From: Przewalskia tangutica
Lineage: Eukaryota > Streptophyta > Magnoliopsida > Solanales > Solanaceae
Direction: 5' to 3'
Assembly: GCA_029844215.1 (NCBI GenBank)
Contig: CM056723.1
Location: 6,160,980 to 6,224,979 of the forward strand
Length of the DNA: 64,000 nt
Shown piece by piece: positions 10,959 through 22,742 of this stretch (position 1 is the stretch's first letter; every line of letters begins with the position of its first letter). The position numbers were made by a program, and so were the translations under genes. Below the pieces are notes generated by a model. That model was given only the letters and a program-made list of their open reading frames with translations, was not told the DNA's origin and made no database searches.

Positions 10959-11337
10959 TACACTTCACGGGTTGAATAACTTACCCGTTCATCGACCCAG
11001 ATTGACCCGCTTAGGAGATGGATTAGTTTGGTTTCAACCCGTTGAGTCAACTCAACAAACGGATCAAGACTCAACCCAAGAAGGTATTGAACGGGTTTGG
11101 ATTGATTTTGGCACCCCTTTTTTTTTTTTTGTTGTGAAGGAGCGCGGCGTATTCTTCTTTCGAAGTGCGCCTGCAGTAAACCGACGCAGTGATGGCGCAA
11201 ACCACGTCGGCCATGTAAACCACACTTGGCAAGCCGTGTGTGGCAACCAAAGAAGGTTTATGCAGGATCGAACTACCGTGGCGCTTGCGGTCATGCACTC
11301 TCTTTCTGTGCCATTGCGGGTGATTTTGGCACCCCTG
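10959..11337. mobile_element. hAT-like terminus carrying a nested SINE
   Basis: Repeated ACCCGTT/AACGGGT and GACCC words lead to a right end reading, on the minus strand, CAGGGGTGCCAAAATCAATC. This resembles a common plant hAT terminus (CAGGGGTGTCAA type). A SINE (11119-11320) is inserted within this terminal sequence. The left boundary is uncertain and no transposase is present. Confidence 0.45.
11119..11320 (-). mobile_element. tRNA-derived SINE, full length, minus strand
   Basis: A 202-bp retroposon with perfect 16-bp target duplications TGATTTTGGCACCCCT (11103-11118 and 11321-11336). On the minus strand it starts CCGCAATGGCACAGAAAGAG. It has a Pol III B-box-like GTAGTTCGATCCTGC about 45 bp in and ends with an A-rich tail after CACAAC. 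It shares AAACCTTCT, GGCTTGCCAAGTGTGGTTTA and TTCGAAAGA segments with the copies at 11732 and 48954, so it belongs to the same family. Mobility would need LINE enzymes in trans. Confidence 0.85.
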
Positions 11338-11714
11338 ATTGTACTAATAAGCTGGTAACCATGGTCCTACTCCTTGCTTTGTCATCGTAAACTTCTCTTT
11401 TTAATCACTATTTTTGCTTACATGGCATTAATTAATATTTTCAAATTATTATACTTTGCATGTTCCTTGAAATTCCCATTAATGTTTGAAATTGTTTTTC
11501 CGTATCTCTAGACAATGATATCTCATGAAATTAATTATTTTATCTTAGTTAATTTCATCATTTTAGTAAAATGATTCACAAAATTAATTAATACTCATAA
11601 CTAAATATGAGATGAAATAATCCACTTTTTATCTCGATATTATTATCTCTTATCCACCAACCAAACGATAAGATTCTAGTAATATGTCTATTATTATCCC
11701 TTATCCCACCAACC
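11338..11714. other. AT-rich spacer, no gene seen
   Basis: Non-coding, AT-rich. Near its right end it contains two similar segments with CCAACCAAA words (about 11650-11715), possibly the edge of an old MITE. No open frame with recognisable content. Confidence 0.4.
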
Positions 11715-11731
11715 AAATGACCATATTCTAA

Positions 11732-11920
11732 CCGCATGAGGGTGTAGAGAATTATGTGATGAAGCCAGCGGGGCCATAGTCGCGAGTTCGATCCTCGCAT
11801 AAACCTTCTTGGTTGAGCGTCACACATGGCTTGCCAAGTGTGGTTTACATGGTGGCGTGGTTTGCGCTTTCTCGGCCCGTCGGTTTACTTCGAAAGAGTA
11901 GCGGTGCTTCAACAAAAAAA
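11732..11920 (+). mobile_element. tRNA-derived SINE, full length, plus strand
   Basis: A 189-bp SINE flanked by perfect 17-bp target duplications AAATGACCATATTCTAA (11715-11731 and 11921-11937). The 5' region carries a clear B box, GAGTTCGATCC. The body holds AAACCTTCTTGGTTGAGCG and GGCTTGCCAAGTGTGGTTTA, and the 3' end is an A-run after CTTCAAC. The perfect duplication suggests a fairly recent insertion. It is in opposite orientation to the copy 412 bp to its left. Confidence 0.88.
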
Positions 11921-11937
11921 AAATGACCATATTCTAA

Positions 11938-12860
11938 TAATATGCAAATAATTATTGTTCTTTAATTTACATGTTCATTGAAATTCCAATTAATGTTTGT
12001 TTAATTTGTTTGGAGGTAAAAAATGTCAGTAATGTTAGATCATAATATCGACATGGGTTAAACCTTGTCCTTGTGCCTTTTTAGAATAGTCAATTCACTT
12101 TTAGACAACGATACTTATTGGTTTTCCATGAAGAGTGAAAACCCATGTCTTATAAGTACTTACTTTAGATGACATGTGGTATCGCTAATTAGGACAAACC
12201 ATTGTCTCGCTTATTATTCTCATACATATTGTAGTGGAGGATGAGGATGCGTCAATTTGTTTTGCCCTTGTGTGTTAATAGGCAATGCATCTTTCATCTA
12301 GTTGCAGACAGGTTGATTTGTGCTACGTGGAATTAATTAATTTCTGGATGGAGCTGGCAACTAGCTTTATCAAGTTTTTCACTTTTGGCAGAATACGTCA
12401 AAGCTAATAGTGTCCTAAAGTGTGGATTCTCCCATTAACTAACAATTGGGGCTCAATATGTGTCTATACTTAAGCTGCATTGTGTTCTTACGATTGAAAA
12501 TTACATGATGGAAATAGAAAACCATATAAAATAAGTGAAAAGAAACACAATGATAAAATAGAATTCTGATTGGATTGATGATAAAGAAAGAGAATTCTTG
12601 ATTCAGACACCTTAACTTTCACTAGTAAAACCGGGCTGAAGAGAATTTCAAATTTAGTTGACGCGATCTCAAAAAGAGAAGATAGAACATCGATGCTGCC
12701 ATTGCAATCATTATTCGACATGGCACAGATTTTGCTCATAAACGTTTTCACTGTCATGTTGCAATTGCCGAAGCATATACTGCACATATTTTACATCACA
12801 TTCCTTACAGATTCACGGCTGACTAAAAAAAGTTATTTGCCTCTTATTTACACGGACAAA
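11938..12860. other. Intergenic DNA, no supported gene
   Basis: No convincing gene. The open stretch on the minus strand at 12488-12787 has no motif I recognise, and its composition (Ser/Phe/Leu-rich) looks like chance. The region ends at the palindrome that marks the truncation of the copia element. Confidence 0.4.
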
Positions 12861-12889
12861 GAATATAAAGAATATTCTTTATATTCCCA

Positions 12890-15036
12890 TTGATCCACAA
12901 ACAATTTCTCATGGGGACTTTGACCAGCTAGAACTTGAGTAGGTAACTTATTAATCAGATACATTGCAGTCCTAACAAAATCACCCCAAAAATTTATTGG
13001 TGCAACACTTTGAAACCTCAAAGCGCTTGACACTTTTAAGATATGCCTATGCTTCCTTTCCACAATACAATTTTGCTAGAAGTATATAGACAACTACTTT
13101 GATGAATGATGCCATGACTAGCCATTAACTTTATGCATCTAGAATTAAAGAATAATGTCCAATTATCTGTTCTTAATGTCTATACTGTGCAAACAAACTG
13201 AGTTTTAACTAATTGTAGATAGTCATTTAACACTGCAAACATTTAAGCCTTGAAATTAATCAAACAGGCCCAAATATATCTACTATAATCATTCACTATT
13301 GTCACAAAATATTATTAATTATCATAAGTAGCTTTCTTATATGGTCTCCAGAAATCAACATGAACATGTTGAAAATAAGCTACTGTATTATTCTTACTAG
13401 TAGGAAATCTCAATTTATGATGGTTAGCCATGGGACATACTTCAAAATTATCATTAACATATGAATTTACTAACATTCTTAGAGATATAATATGATGCAT
13501 TGTACCTACTAAGGGATATCCTAATCTCATATGCCAAAACTGGCTCCCTTTGTTGTTCTTATTGCATGGCACAATGCTCCCAATTGTGTATGCTGCTATC
13601 TGTGTTGATCCTTGCAGTATGTACAAATCTTCGTATGTACAAATCTTTCCTTTCTCTACCAATCTCCATTACCTTGGCACTGTAAAGTTTATGAAAAACA
13701 TAGAAATCAGGCAAGAAAATGGTTGCACAACACAGTACTTTGGTGAGTTTAGACACTGAGAGTAGATTGAATTTGAAATCTGGCACATGTAACACATTTG
13801 TTATTCTATTCCTCCTAATATTATTGCATCTCCTATATTTTCTATACTTGACTTATCACCTGTTGGTGTCTGCACCTTATTTCCTTGTTGCATAATCAGA
13901 TTTGTAAGTGCCAGTAACAGAGGTGTGATGTGATCTACTATCCATTCATATGTAACAACATTGGATAGTAATGAGGTTTTACCTATCATGTTTAACACAT
14001 ATTTCATATTTCCTCCTTCGTCCCTTCCGTTTAACACCTCTTGATACTGTTGTGGTGTAAAAAACCAGCCAGTCCTTTGTTGTGCACTACTTGTCTCTCT
14101 AGATCATTCTTCCGTAGTTTGCATAAGGTTGAACTCTCCATTATGTCCATTCGTCTTCTTACTTTTGAATTTTGAAGAATATCCAACTATTCTATAACAC
14201 TCTTCAGTTTTACGGTTTTTGTATACACATTCTCCACAAACTTGATTTGATGAATCTGATGTTGAATCTGTTCCCTTGATTTTTACCTGCAAGCATGGTT
14301 AACTCTTCTCTATTTTCATCCAGTACACCTAATGATATTTGACTTTCCTCGTGAGTAGTCAGTAGTCACAACATAAGCCTCATGCAAAGTAACATCTGAT
14401 GCTTTCTTCATCTGTGGTTGTGAATGGCTGATTTTTTAAATTTTTTCGACGAAATTACTCCTGATGTTAATGTAACTCTCATTTAATCCCATTAAGAATT
14501 GGATCAACCTCTGAGCCTTAAGGCATCTGTGTAGCATTGGATACATCACAACATGATGGAAAATGAACAATTACATCCAATTCATCCCACAATATATTCA
14601 TCTTAGAGTAATAGCTAGTCACATAATCATTTCATTGTTTCAAATTAACTATTTTAGTCCAGATATGATAGATCCTTGTAAGATTAGATCTATCAAACCT
14701 TTCTATAAATTCATCCCATACTTTCTTAGCGCTAGCTGCATATACAATACTAGGAATTAACTCACTCAAAACTATGCTTCCTATCTATGATAATAGGATC
14801 ATATTTCTCATACAATTCCTCCAAATCTCCTTTGTAGTTCCCTTTCACACAAGTTCCAGTCACAAATCCGAGCTTTTCTTTGCCTCTTAGTGCAAGCTTC
14901 ATGGATCTGCTCCACGTGTGTAGTTTTCTGGACCTGTGAGCTTAGTAGGAATCAAAACCAAACCAGGAACATCATATGCTTGCAAATATAGCGGGTGATG
15001 ATGATCTATGGTGATCGATATTGTTTCTTCTCCCAT
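12890..15036 (-). pseudogene. Copia Gag-protease-integrase remnants
   Basis: The gag start at 15036 reads MGEETISITIDHHHPLYLQA with further pieces such as KVWDEFIERFDRSN and YYSKMNILWDELD, typical of copia Gag. A zinc knuckle with C-x2-C and ECYRIVGYSSKFK lies at 14292-14104. The protease region is at 14037-13801, with EWIVDHIT where the D-[ST]-G motif is normally found, so the active site appears lost. GAG-pre-integrase is at 13795-13315 (FWHMRLGYPLVG, with Tyr in place of a zinc-binding His). An integrase-core piece (13063-12848) holds ERKHRHILKVSSALRFQS and NFWGDFVRTAMYLINKLPT. Several frames and stops interrupt it. Confidence 0.78.
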
Positions 15037-15122
15037 TTTGAGCGAAATTTCTTCAACTTACTACCTTTAATAGAGTTTTGAATTGCGCACTTCCGGATCT
15101 ATTGATCACTGCTCTGATACCA

Positions 15123-15349
15123 TGTGAATTTGATTAACATACGTGCGTGAAACTGGCAGAGAACCAATCGCATGCTCCATTGATAGAGGAGAATCGAAGT
15201 ACAGAGAAAAGAAGATATTATTTCATCTTACTTGTGTAGTTGTGATTACAAGTTATTTATAGGTGTGTTTGGACAGATTATACAACTGTCACTCTACTAC
15301 GTGCTCATTAATTACATAACAAACTATAACTAACTCTCAACTTTCCACA
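15123..15349 (-). repeat. Copia 5' LTR with primer site
   Basis: The LTR reads on the minus strand from TGTGGAAAGTTGAGAG (15349) to ATTCACA (15123), immediately followed by the primer site TGGTATCAGAGC (15122-15111), complementary to initiator tRNA-Met. CCTATAAATAAC near 15255 is a good TATA candidate. The primer site and inner end are firm. The outer end is chosen only because it gives TG...CA, since no 3' LTR survives for comparison. Confidence 0.6.
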
Positions 15350-17109
15350 TATCTCAACCAGTATACATGTTGTATACTCTGATACACAGTCATGTGTATA
15401 TAGTAGTTTTAAGACATAAAAACTACTGGATTCAGACGTAACTAATTCACTAAGTCTACCCTGCCCAAGTAAGAAAATGTTAAAATCAGCAAATCAAAGA
15501 AACAATGTGCCCAAAAATGCAAAGCGATATGTTTCAACCAAAAGAAGCTTTGTCAAATTCCCAAAAGCTCACCACGAGTAACAGTTATCTTGTCTGCTCC
15601 TACAATTTTGCTCTTCTTTTTTCAGTTTTCATGATTGAATTTACAAGACAACTAAGATCAGGAGAAATTGTCTCCACGAATTTTCCTACTATCATCTATT
15701 CATCTTGCTACCATGTTGATCACTAGCTAGTATTACTAGAATAATGACAAATGCTACTGCAAGGCAGTATTAGACAAGTCACTGTTTTCCTTCCTTTCTG
15801 GTCGAATGATTCTTTTGCTTTCTCAGATAACATTTTGTTTTCACTTCAGTTTCTTTCTCAGTCGGTCCCAATTTTGTACTCCTGCAGACCAATGTCAGAC
15901 AAAGAAAAAGAATCAGGATTCAGATATTCACATGGGATTGAAAAAGCAAAGAATCCGTCTGGAGATATTCATAAATGATGAAAAACTAATCAATTATAAT
16001 TTATAGGAACCCAAAAATAATACTTAGGATAGCAGTGCAAATAGGACAATAAAGTTAAGAGATCTTTTTGTAAATTTCCCATGTGAAAAAACTCAAAAAG
16101 AAACCCTTTATGGATCTTCTACCAGGTTACATAAATGGATGTTGATACTTGCTACTATAGTAGCATTTTTAGAATTCAATTTCAATCAAGAATTAAGAAC
16201 ATGAGATATGTATATTCACAGGATTAAGGCTGTGTTATACAATCTAAGGGAAAAGTCTAATAAATTGGTGAAAATATATAGTCACACACTATTTCTATTC
16301 AGGCGGTTTCAAACATTTTGGGGGCCCTGTTCTATTCGTAAAAGTGAGTCATTAATATAAGTAAATATACGATTTCAATAATTAAAAATTATTTTAAATT
16401 ATAAATAACAACTCAATATAACTTCAAGTTAATCAACCCCTACTTTGATTGGGCTAAGACTTGTGAATTATGTGCATTTACAGTAAATTCTGGTTAATAC
16501 TACTTAACAAAAAATGAAAAAAATTGCCCCTAAATTTTTTCATTTTTCGGAGGCCCTGTGCGATAGCACATCTCGCACGGGCCCTGTTTATATTGAGCAC
16601 CTTCCAGCCCCCAAGTAATTAATTGACGTGTTGTAATGAATAAACTGATAAAAAAGCTCTGTTTTGCTCGCGTAGAAGAGATGCCCAATTGTCTGGAAAG
16701 AACTGCAGAACATAATTCAGTCCTATCATTATCTGTAAGATAACAATTGAATTAGCTGGATACCCACGTCAATAGTACTGCAGATTTGCAGAGTAATTCA
16801 CCACGGCAAGGAACCTTCATATACCTACCACTCCTTATAAGCAGTATAAAGCAATAATGACACCAAGATAATCTTTTCTACCCGTCCTTGTTTCCCGTTT
16901 TTTCACTCTTTTAAAACGAAAGCATACTCCACATATAATGTCCTTGTTACCCTGAACTCTTTAGAGGTGTGTTAACTTAATGTAAAAGTTCAACACATTG
17001 TTGTTGCTTGTTATGGTAGGCTGATGCAAGATTTGAAATTTATTTGTTTCTTTGGTGACCACAAATTAAGACCTACTATATAACAATAATTAGTGAAAAT
17101 ATTAATACA
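15350..17109. other. Intergenic DNA with a hAT-like scrap
   Basis: No gene recognised. A segment about 16318-16590 is bounded by GGGGGCCCTGTTC and GCACGGGCCCTGT words and contains GGCCCTGTGCGATAGCACAT, which resembles subterminal repeats of hAT-type elements; ends and duplications were not found. Open stretches at 15505-15726 and 15751-15978 have no recognisable motif. The last exon of SOSEKI could lie in the right-hand part, but I could not place it. Confidence 0.4.
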
Positions 17110-17287
17110 TATAGTAAAGCCTCCTTATAAGAGCGTCATTTATTTAAATATTTTTTGTTGCTATAGCGAAATATTGTTATAGAGAATATACAATATAACA
17201 TAACTTGAAAGATCGGTTCCACGAAAAAAAAATCCTATAGCGAAATATTATTATAAATGATGATTATTATAAGAAAATCTGACTATA
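17110..17287. mobile_element. MITE with TATAGT ends
   Basis: A short AT-rich element beginning TATAGTAAAGCCTCCTTATA with an imperfect inverted copy ending at 17287 (opposite strand TATAGTCAGATTTTCTTATA). Internal GCTATAGCGAAATATT words repeat. It lies just downstream of the third SOSEKI exon. Superfamily not resolved. Confidence 0.5.
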
Positions 17288-17524
17288 TACCTAATCTAAG
17301 CAAATGTTATTAGGTTCATTTGAATTCGTAAGTTATAATCTAACTCCGCCCAACCTATTACTGGAGAGACATGATGATGAACCAAATAATACAATCTTCA
17401 CTGTTGAATAAATTAGACAAAAATATCTCTTTAATGAGTGATTTTGATACGAAGCAACACAATATACAAAAATAGACATAGCAAAGAAAAAAATTCAGCA
17501 GTACAGAGAGGTAAATTTACTCAC

Positions 17525-19016
17525 CTTTCCACATTGTATGAAGCAGATCTCTTTAGACCTGGAAATTTCTCCTTCTTCATCTCTATTAAACTCCCACTAA
17601 AATACTCTTTATCTTCCAGCTTAATTCTCTCTTCACTTCCATGATATTCAACCATTGGTGGACTCTCTACATCCTTCACCACTTGATTAGTACACCTGCC
17701 ACGTGGTACCCGTGTTTTATATTGTGAAATTAATGAACCGGGCCCACAGTGCTTGAAGGACATCGAACCACAATAGAGTAATTGCATTAAAACGGAAGAT
17801 GCTTTACTCTTTCCGCTTGATTGAATATTAACTGTTGGATCTTCGCTAATTGTATCTGGCCGTAAGATCACTCTTCCATCCGCCTTCATCAATGTTTCTA
17901 GCGTTTCAGAACTTGAATCGGACGGTGGTGGTGAAATTTCATCTCTGTTCAACTCCCTTGACCGGTTTGGACTATGTTCAACCTCGTCCGGTTCAATGTT
18001 CCGGTCTTCTCTCAACTCTTCTTCTTCTTCTTCAACGACTCGCATTGCTCTTCGGCGGCGTCGTCTATCGTCGGTCTGAGTCGACGCATTGGCGGCGGCT
18101 CTTCCGATCAATTCGCCGGCGGACTCGTCCTTGTAAACTAGATACTCGTGGAAATCAGACGAACTCCAGGACTGGTTCCGGCGTCTTGCGATCACTGGAA
18201 ACTCACTATCTTCAGTCATTTTCTGCATTTCCGGCACCGGCTTTCTAGAACATTCGATTTCATCTGGTTGCAAAATCAATGCGTTATCGAGAAGCTCTGA
18301 TCCTTTAAGAACGTACTCTTGACCATGTGCTGGGTATATAAAATCGTGCTCCGTCAAATCTTGCCACACAAATCCATTCCTATAGCTTCTGAATTAAACA
18401 AAAAAGTATGAAATTAATTTCAGCTCCATCTGGATAAACACGGTGATAACAGAAATTAATAGGAAACGAAAAGTAATTAATTTACCTTTTTGCAGACCAA
18501 GAGTACATAGAGGCCATGCCTTTTCCACGAAGACAATTCAAGCGGTTGATCACATCTGAATAAAATATTAAAAGATAAATAAAACTCTATAAAAAATTAT
18601 AGTAATTAACTACGAACTTCGTCGGTCGCCACTAACAAAATATTCTCATAATATGTGGTTAAATAAAATTAACGACCGATTTTGCTATTAGCTATAGAAC
18701 TTATTAGTCGTTAATTCCTAGTATGTTTTTAGTAGTGAAAAATGAGAACATTTGAGATGATATAGACACACGCTTTTTGTGATTCGTTTCAGTTATGGAA
18801 AATTTGTATACCTGTGAGATATAGAGCATGAGGGGAGGAAAGAGGAACTTCCATGAAATGTGGATGTTCAAGTTGGCCATTTCTGGAGAGATAATAAACG
18901 ACGGGAACTTTGTTGAGCTTATGATTCGGAGGTTCAGTCCAAACTTTGGTGCGTTCGGGACTTGTTTCTCTGCCTTTACATTTTTTGTGCATTTGGAGTT
19001 CCGTCATTCTCGACAT
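17525..19016 (-). CDS. SOK: SOSEKI (DUF966) polarity protein, three exons recognised
   Basis: SOSEKI proteins sit in polarised patches at plant cell edges and oligomerise through an N-terminal DIX-like domain. Exon 1 is 19016-18812 (start MSRMTELQMH; an in-frame ATG at 19052 is less likely). Exon 2 is 18555-18486 and exon 3 is 18388-17525, all with GT-AG borders. Residues about 19-68 read TSPERTKVWTEPP and VYYLSRNGQLEHPHFMEVPL; exon 2 adds DVINRLNCLRGKGMASMYSW; exon 3 begins SYRNGFVWQDLTEHDFIYPA. Later motifs are ETLMKADGRVIL, LLYCGSMSFKHCGPG and EYFSGSLIEMKKEKFPGLKR. An Arg run and a Glu run (VVEEEEEEL) lie between. The TGA just after exon 3 belongs to the intron, since the exon ends at a GTGAGT donor. 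About 379 residues are seen; the C-terminus is open. Confidence 0.9.
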
Positions 19017-19249
19017 TGTTCTTCTTAAAATGTAGAAGAAATGGAACCTCAATTATCCCTAGACGACTCGAGGTTGAATGTTTGGAGTTCAGTGAAAGGT
19101 GTCTGAATGTGGAAACTGAAAATTGGAGAGAGTGAATGACGGGGATTCACGTTTATTATAAGGTGAGGTGTGCGCGTTTGGACTCTGGACGGTGGAAGGA
19201 GCAGAGTTTCAAAATAAGGACGCTGCAGACAACAGCTACATGACAATTT

Positions 19250-19723
19250 TCGCGAACTTGTAGATTTCAGTTATTTTTTTGGCACTTCTATTAGATTGAA
19301 AGTTTACCATGATGTTAAAAATACATATTTTAACTAACCTGTCCATTGGGTCGGGACCCGCGCCGGCCCCAAAAACAGGACCAGAATCAACTTATATGTG
19401 ACTCTCATCCATCTGACCCGAAAAAGCAGGATTCGTTCATATGTAAGGTCGAGTTAGAGTCAGAATTTTTTACCGGTCTGACGCGGTCCGGTCCGATCAC
19501 CGACCCGACCCGACGAGCGTGTCTTTTTAGTATAATTTTTTTTTATTAATTTATATTTTTGTTGTTAAGTGATATAATGCATGTTTTTATAATATATGTA
19601 TTGTTCTAATGTACATTGAGCTCGACATAAAATAAGATAAAAATTATAGCTTATTATTAATAATATCTTTATATCTTTAGTGGTTTCTGTTAATATATAA
19701 AATCATTTCACTACTAAGTCTTA
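19250..19723. other. AT-rich spacer with GC-rich hAT-like patch
   Basis: A patch about 19338-19520 is rich in GGGTCGGGACCCG and CCGACCCGACCCGAC words, like the subterminal repeats of hAT elements elsewhere in the window. A comparable patch lies at about 21895-22035. The two could be the ends of one hAT element opened by the Harbinger-like insertion at 19724, but I found no clear target duplication. Confidence 0.35.
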
Positions 19724-21403
19724 GGAGGGTGTATTCAATTAGAATTTTAAAAGATTTTTTTGAAATAAATAAGTCTTATGGATTTTAAAAGACTATTTAA
19801 GATTGTTATGATTTTAAAAGACTATTTTGACAATCCAGATTTCTTATGTTTGAATTTTAAAAGATTTATCATAAAATTTATAAAGATTTGAAAGGACCAC
19901 ATGGATTTTTTCTCCAATCCTTTTGCTCTCATCATCACCACTTTTTTATAATTTTTCGTCACTAATTTTCAATATAAAATATATCAAAAGCCGTTATTGT
20001 ACTTCTAAATAACAATATATAGTATTTCAAGTTCCATTAACTATTCTTTCTCATTAATTGTCTAAAATATTACTTAATTCTATAAATAACAATAAAAAAT
20101 TTAACCAAATTACAATAACAATAGTTCAACAAAATTATAACTCAAATAATTCAAACCAAAGTACCAAATAGTTCAATCAAAGTAAAATAAAATAGCACAA
20201 ACAAATGTAAGGATCTCATGTTTTCTCCTATTACAGTTAAATTGTTCACATGACTTGAGGGCTACAACTAGGGGTGTCAGATGGGCCGTTTGGGCGAAAG
20301 TTGGACGGGTCAATATGCGTTGAAGTTGTAGATGAGTCAATACCCAACCCACTCAAAACTTACATGGGTTAAGATAGCGGATCAGGATGGGCTAAATGAT
20401 GGGGGTGAGGGTGGAGGGGTAAGTGTGGGTAGGGTGGAGGGGAGTAGGTGTGGGTATGGGGGTAAGAAAAAAAAATCATATTTTTATAAATTATTTATAA
20501 AAGTAAAAAAAATATATAAAATAAAAATTTGAGATTGGGGTAGGATGGGGAGGGTAGGACGGGAGGGGAGGTAAGATAAAATTTCATATTTTTAATATTT
20601 TTTTTTTATAAAAGTAACAAAAAATATGAAATATAAATTTAAGGATGGGTGGGGGTGGGGGTAGGCGAGCTTAGAGCGGTAGGGGCAAGTAAGAAAAAAT
20701 TCCATATTTTTTATAAAAGTAAAAAATATATGAAATAGAAATTTGAGGAGGGCGGGGGTGGCGGGGGTAAGTGGGGATAGAGTGGAGGGGGTAGGGGGTA
20801 GGTGTGGGTTTGGGGGTAAGAAAAATTCATATTTTTATAAATTATTTATAAAAGTAAAAAATAAAAATTGAGATTCAGTAGAAATTTGGGGAGGGGTAGG
20901 GCGGGGGAGGTAAAATAAAATTTCATATTTTTAATATTTTTTTAATAAAAGTAACAAAAATTATGAAATAGAAATTTGAGGATGGGGTGGGGGTTGGGGG
21001 TAGGTGGGGTTAGGGCGGTAGGGGGAGGTAAGAAAAAAATCCATATTTTTATAAAAATAAAAAAAATAGAAATTTGAGAATGAGAAAAAGTCTGATAGGT
21101 TAGAATTAGACTGAGATTATTTATAGGATTTGTTAGTTATACATTTCACTAAAAAGTCCTCCAAAATCCATATTTGAAAAAAAAAACTTTTGAAATCTCA
21201 AAATTTTGAATACCAAAAGACTTTTTGTTAGTCTTTTAAAATCCTAATTGAATACCACTAGATTTGAACACTCTGTTTAAAAAATCATAATAGTCTTGAT
21301 TGAATACCACAAGATATTTTAGATTGTTTAAAAACCTTAATTGAATACCACATGACTTTTTTATCCCAAAAAATCTTTTAAAATCCTAATTGAATACACC
21401 CCC
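19724..21403. mobile_element. PIF/Harbinger-like non-autonomous element
   Basis: A 1680-bp element with matching inverted ends: GGAGGGTGTATTCAATTAG at the left and GGGGGTGTATTCAATTAGG on the opposite strand at the right, both continuing into ATTTTAAAAGATTTTTT. It is flanked by TTA on both sides (19721-19723, 21404-21406), the 3-bp target duplication of PIF/Harbinger elements. Subterminal repeats of the AATTGAATACCAC type occur near the right end. The middle carries a G-rich minisatellite and a patch like another transposon end (GGGGTGTCAGATGGGCCG, about 20272). No transposase. Confidence 0.78.
20395..21080. repeat. G-rich/AT-rich minisatellite
   Basis: About six units of roughly 95-130 bp. 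Each has a GGGTGGGGGTAGG-type purine-rich block, then GTAAGAAAAATTCATATTT, ATAAAAGTAA and GAAATAGAAATTTGAG. The same unit forms the array at 47656-48305. The purine-rich blocks could form G-rich secondary structures. It is not coding. Confidence 0.75.
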
Positions 21404-21406
21404 TTA

Positions 21407-22742
21407 GTATTTAATCTGTGTATCTGTTGTGTAGATTTTTAAAATGGTTAAAACGTTATTTTCATTACTGATAGTGTATCGATTTATGATTATAGTTTTA
21501 AAATTGTAGCCAAACAACAATTCTTTAGTGGGAATCAAAATCCAAGATATGTAACAAAATCCTAATATAATTAGGTTGGTTTTAAGATTTTAGTTTTAGT
21601 TCAGTACAAAGTCCTAGATATTATGGAAAAAGTTAACATTACAATTTTACCCAATATGTTATTATTTTCTAGAGAAAATTTTAACTTAAAAGAGTATAAA
21701 AGCCGTTCAATATTTGAAGAATATTTTGGTCACTCATTCATGCTTTTAAAATAATTTGCTTCAGTTTTTTTTTGGTGTAATTTTTAATGATTTCATGCTT
21801 CTGTTTGTTGTAATTTTTAATTGGTGACAAATTATATCGGATAACGGATTGGGTAGAATTGCAGTGTTTGCTTACTGTTTTATTTTGTTTTGTAGAGCGG
21901 GTCAGGACCGACTTGTGCTCGTGACCCATAGGGTCCGGTCAAGGCCAGGGTCAGAAAATTTAAAAATAAAACAAGATTAAGACCGGGAAAGCAGAAAAAA
22001 CCACCTGACCCAGTCCTGATCCGAGCTTTGGATTTAACTTGTAAATTTATTGTTAAATTATAGTACTACTACTTTATGATAAATATTTTAACTTTAGTTT
22101 TGACTTAATCATAATAAAGAAGTATAATTTGATGCAAACAATGGATATACATAATAGTCATATTTAGCAATTTGCTAATTGTATTTTTAGAATTGATAAT
22201 ATGCGTTTATTATTTAATAAGTATATATTTCTGAATTAAATTTTCCATTATAAATTAGTAATGGAACCATCATTATGATGAAAGCAATATTTGTAAAACG
22301 TTAATGCTAACTTGTAACACCACAATTCCTCTTCTCCGTCTCTCTTTTGAGTTATCTTCTAATCAGTGAATATGTTCACGTGATTATAAAAGAATTTATG
22401 TACCTATCAAATAACGCAACATAAATAATGAATTTAGGTATTGTTCCTTTTTTTTATGAAAACAAAATGCTCATACCAATATACATTTTGAATTAATGTA
22501 TATACAAATTTATACATTTGGGTTATTCAAAAAATATTCTAAATGAGCATTACAATTTTTTTTAAATTAGCAAATAACATAAATCTTGGTGTATAACTAC
22601 TAATTATAATATAAATAAAACCATTTAAAGGATATTTTCTTATATTGAGAAGATAGAATTTTACATAAATGAAATATAAACTTTTTATTATCATTCAAGG
22701 GGTCTTCTTAGACATAAAAGAAAATAAAGTTGACTATGCTTC
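21407..22742. other. AT-rich intergenic DNA
   Basis: No gene seen. A GC-rich patch about 21895-22035 (GAGCGGGTCAGGACCGACTT, ACCTGACCCAGTCCTGATCC) resembles hAT subterminal repeats and may pair with the patch at 19338-19520. The rest is low-complexity AT-rich sequence. Confidence 0.4.

Larger units (their letters stand above)
12861..15349 (-). mobile_element. Ty1/copia retrotransposon, 5' half, minus strand
   Basis: Reading right to left: LTR (about 15349-15123), tRNA-Met primer site (15122-15111), gag (from 15036), zinc knuckle, protease region, GAG-pre-integrase and the integrase core up to about 12890. Reverse transcriptase, RNase H and the 3' LTR are missing, so the element is truncated; the break lies at the 26-bp palindrome at 12861-12886. 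Many stops and frame changes show it is old. Confidence 0.8.

Noticed and set aside
12488..12787. 99-codon minus-strand frame with Cys-rich start
   Set aside because: No recognisable domain and no link to the copia frame next to it; probably chance.
15505..15978. Two plus-strand open frames between the copia LTR and SOSEKI
   Set aside because: No motif, unusual composition or gene context; lengths are within chance for AT-rich DNA.
17850..18248. 132-codon plus-strand open frame
   Set aside because: Antisense shadow of SOSEKI exon 3, whose motifs and splice sites are clear.
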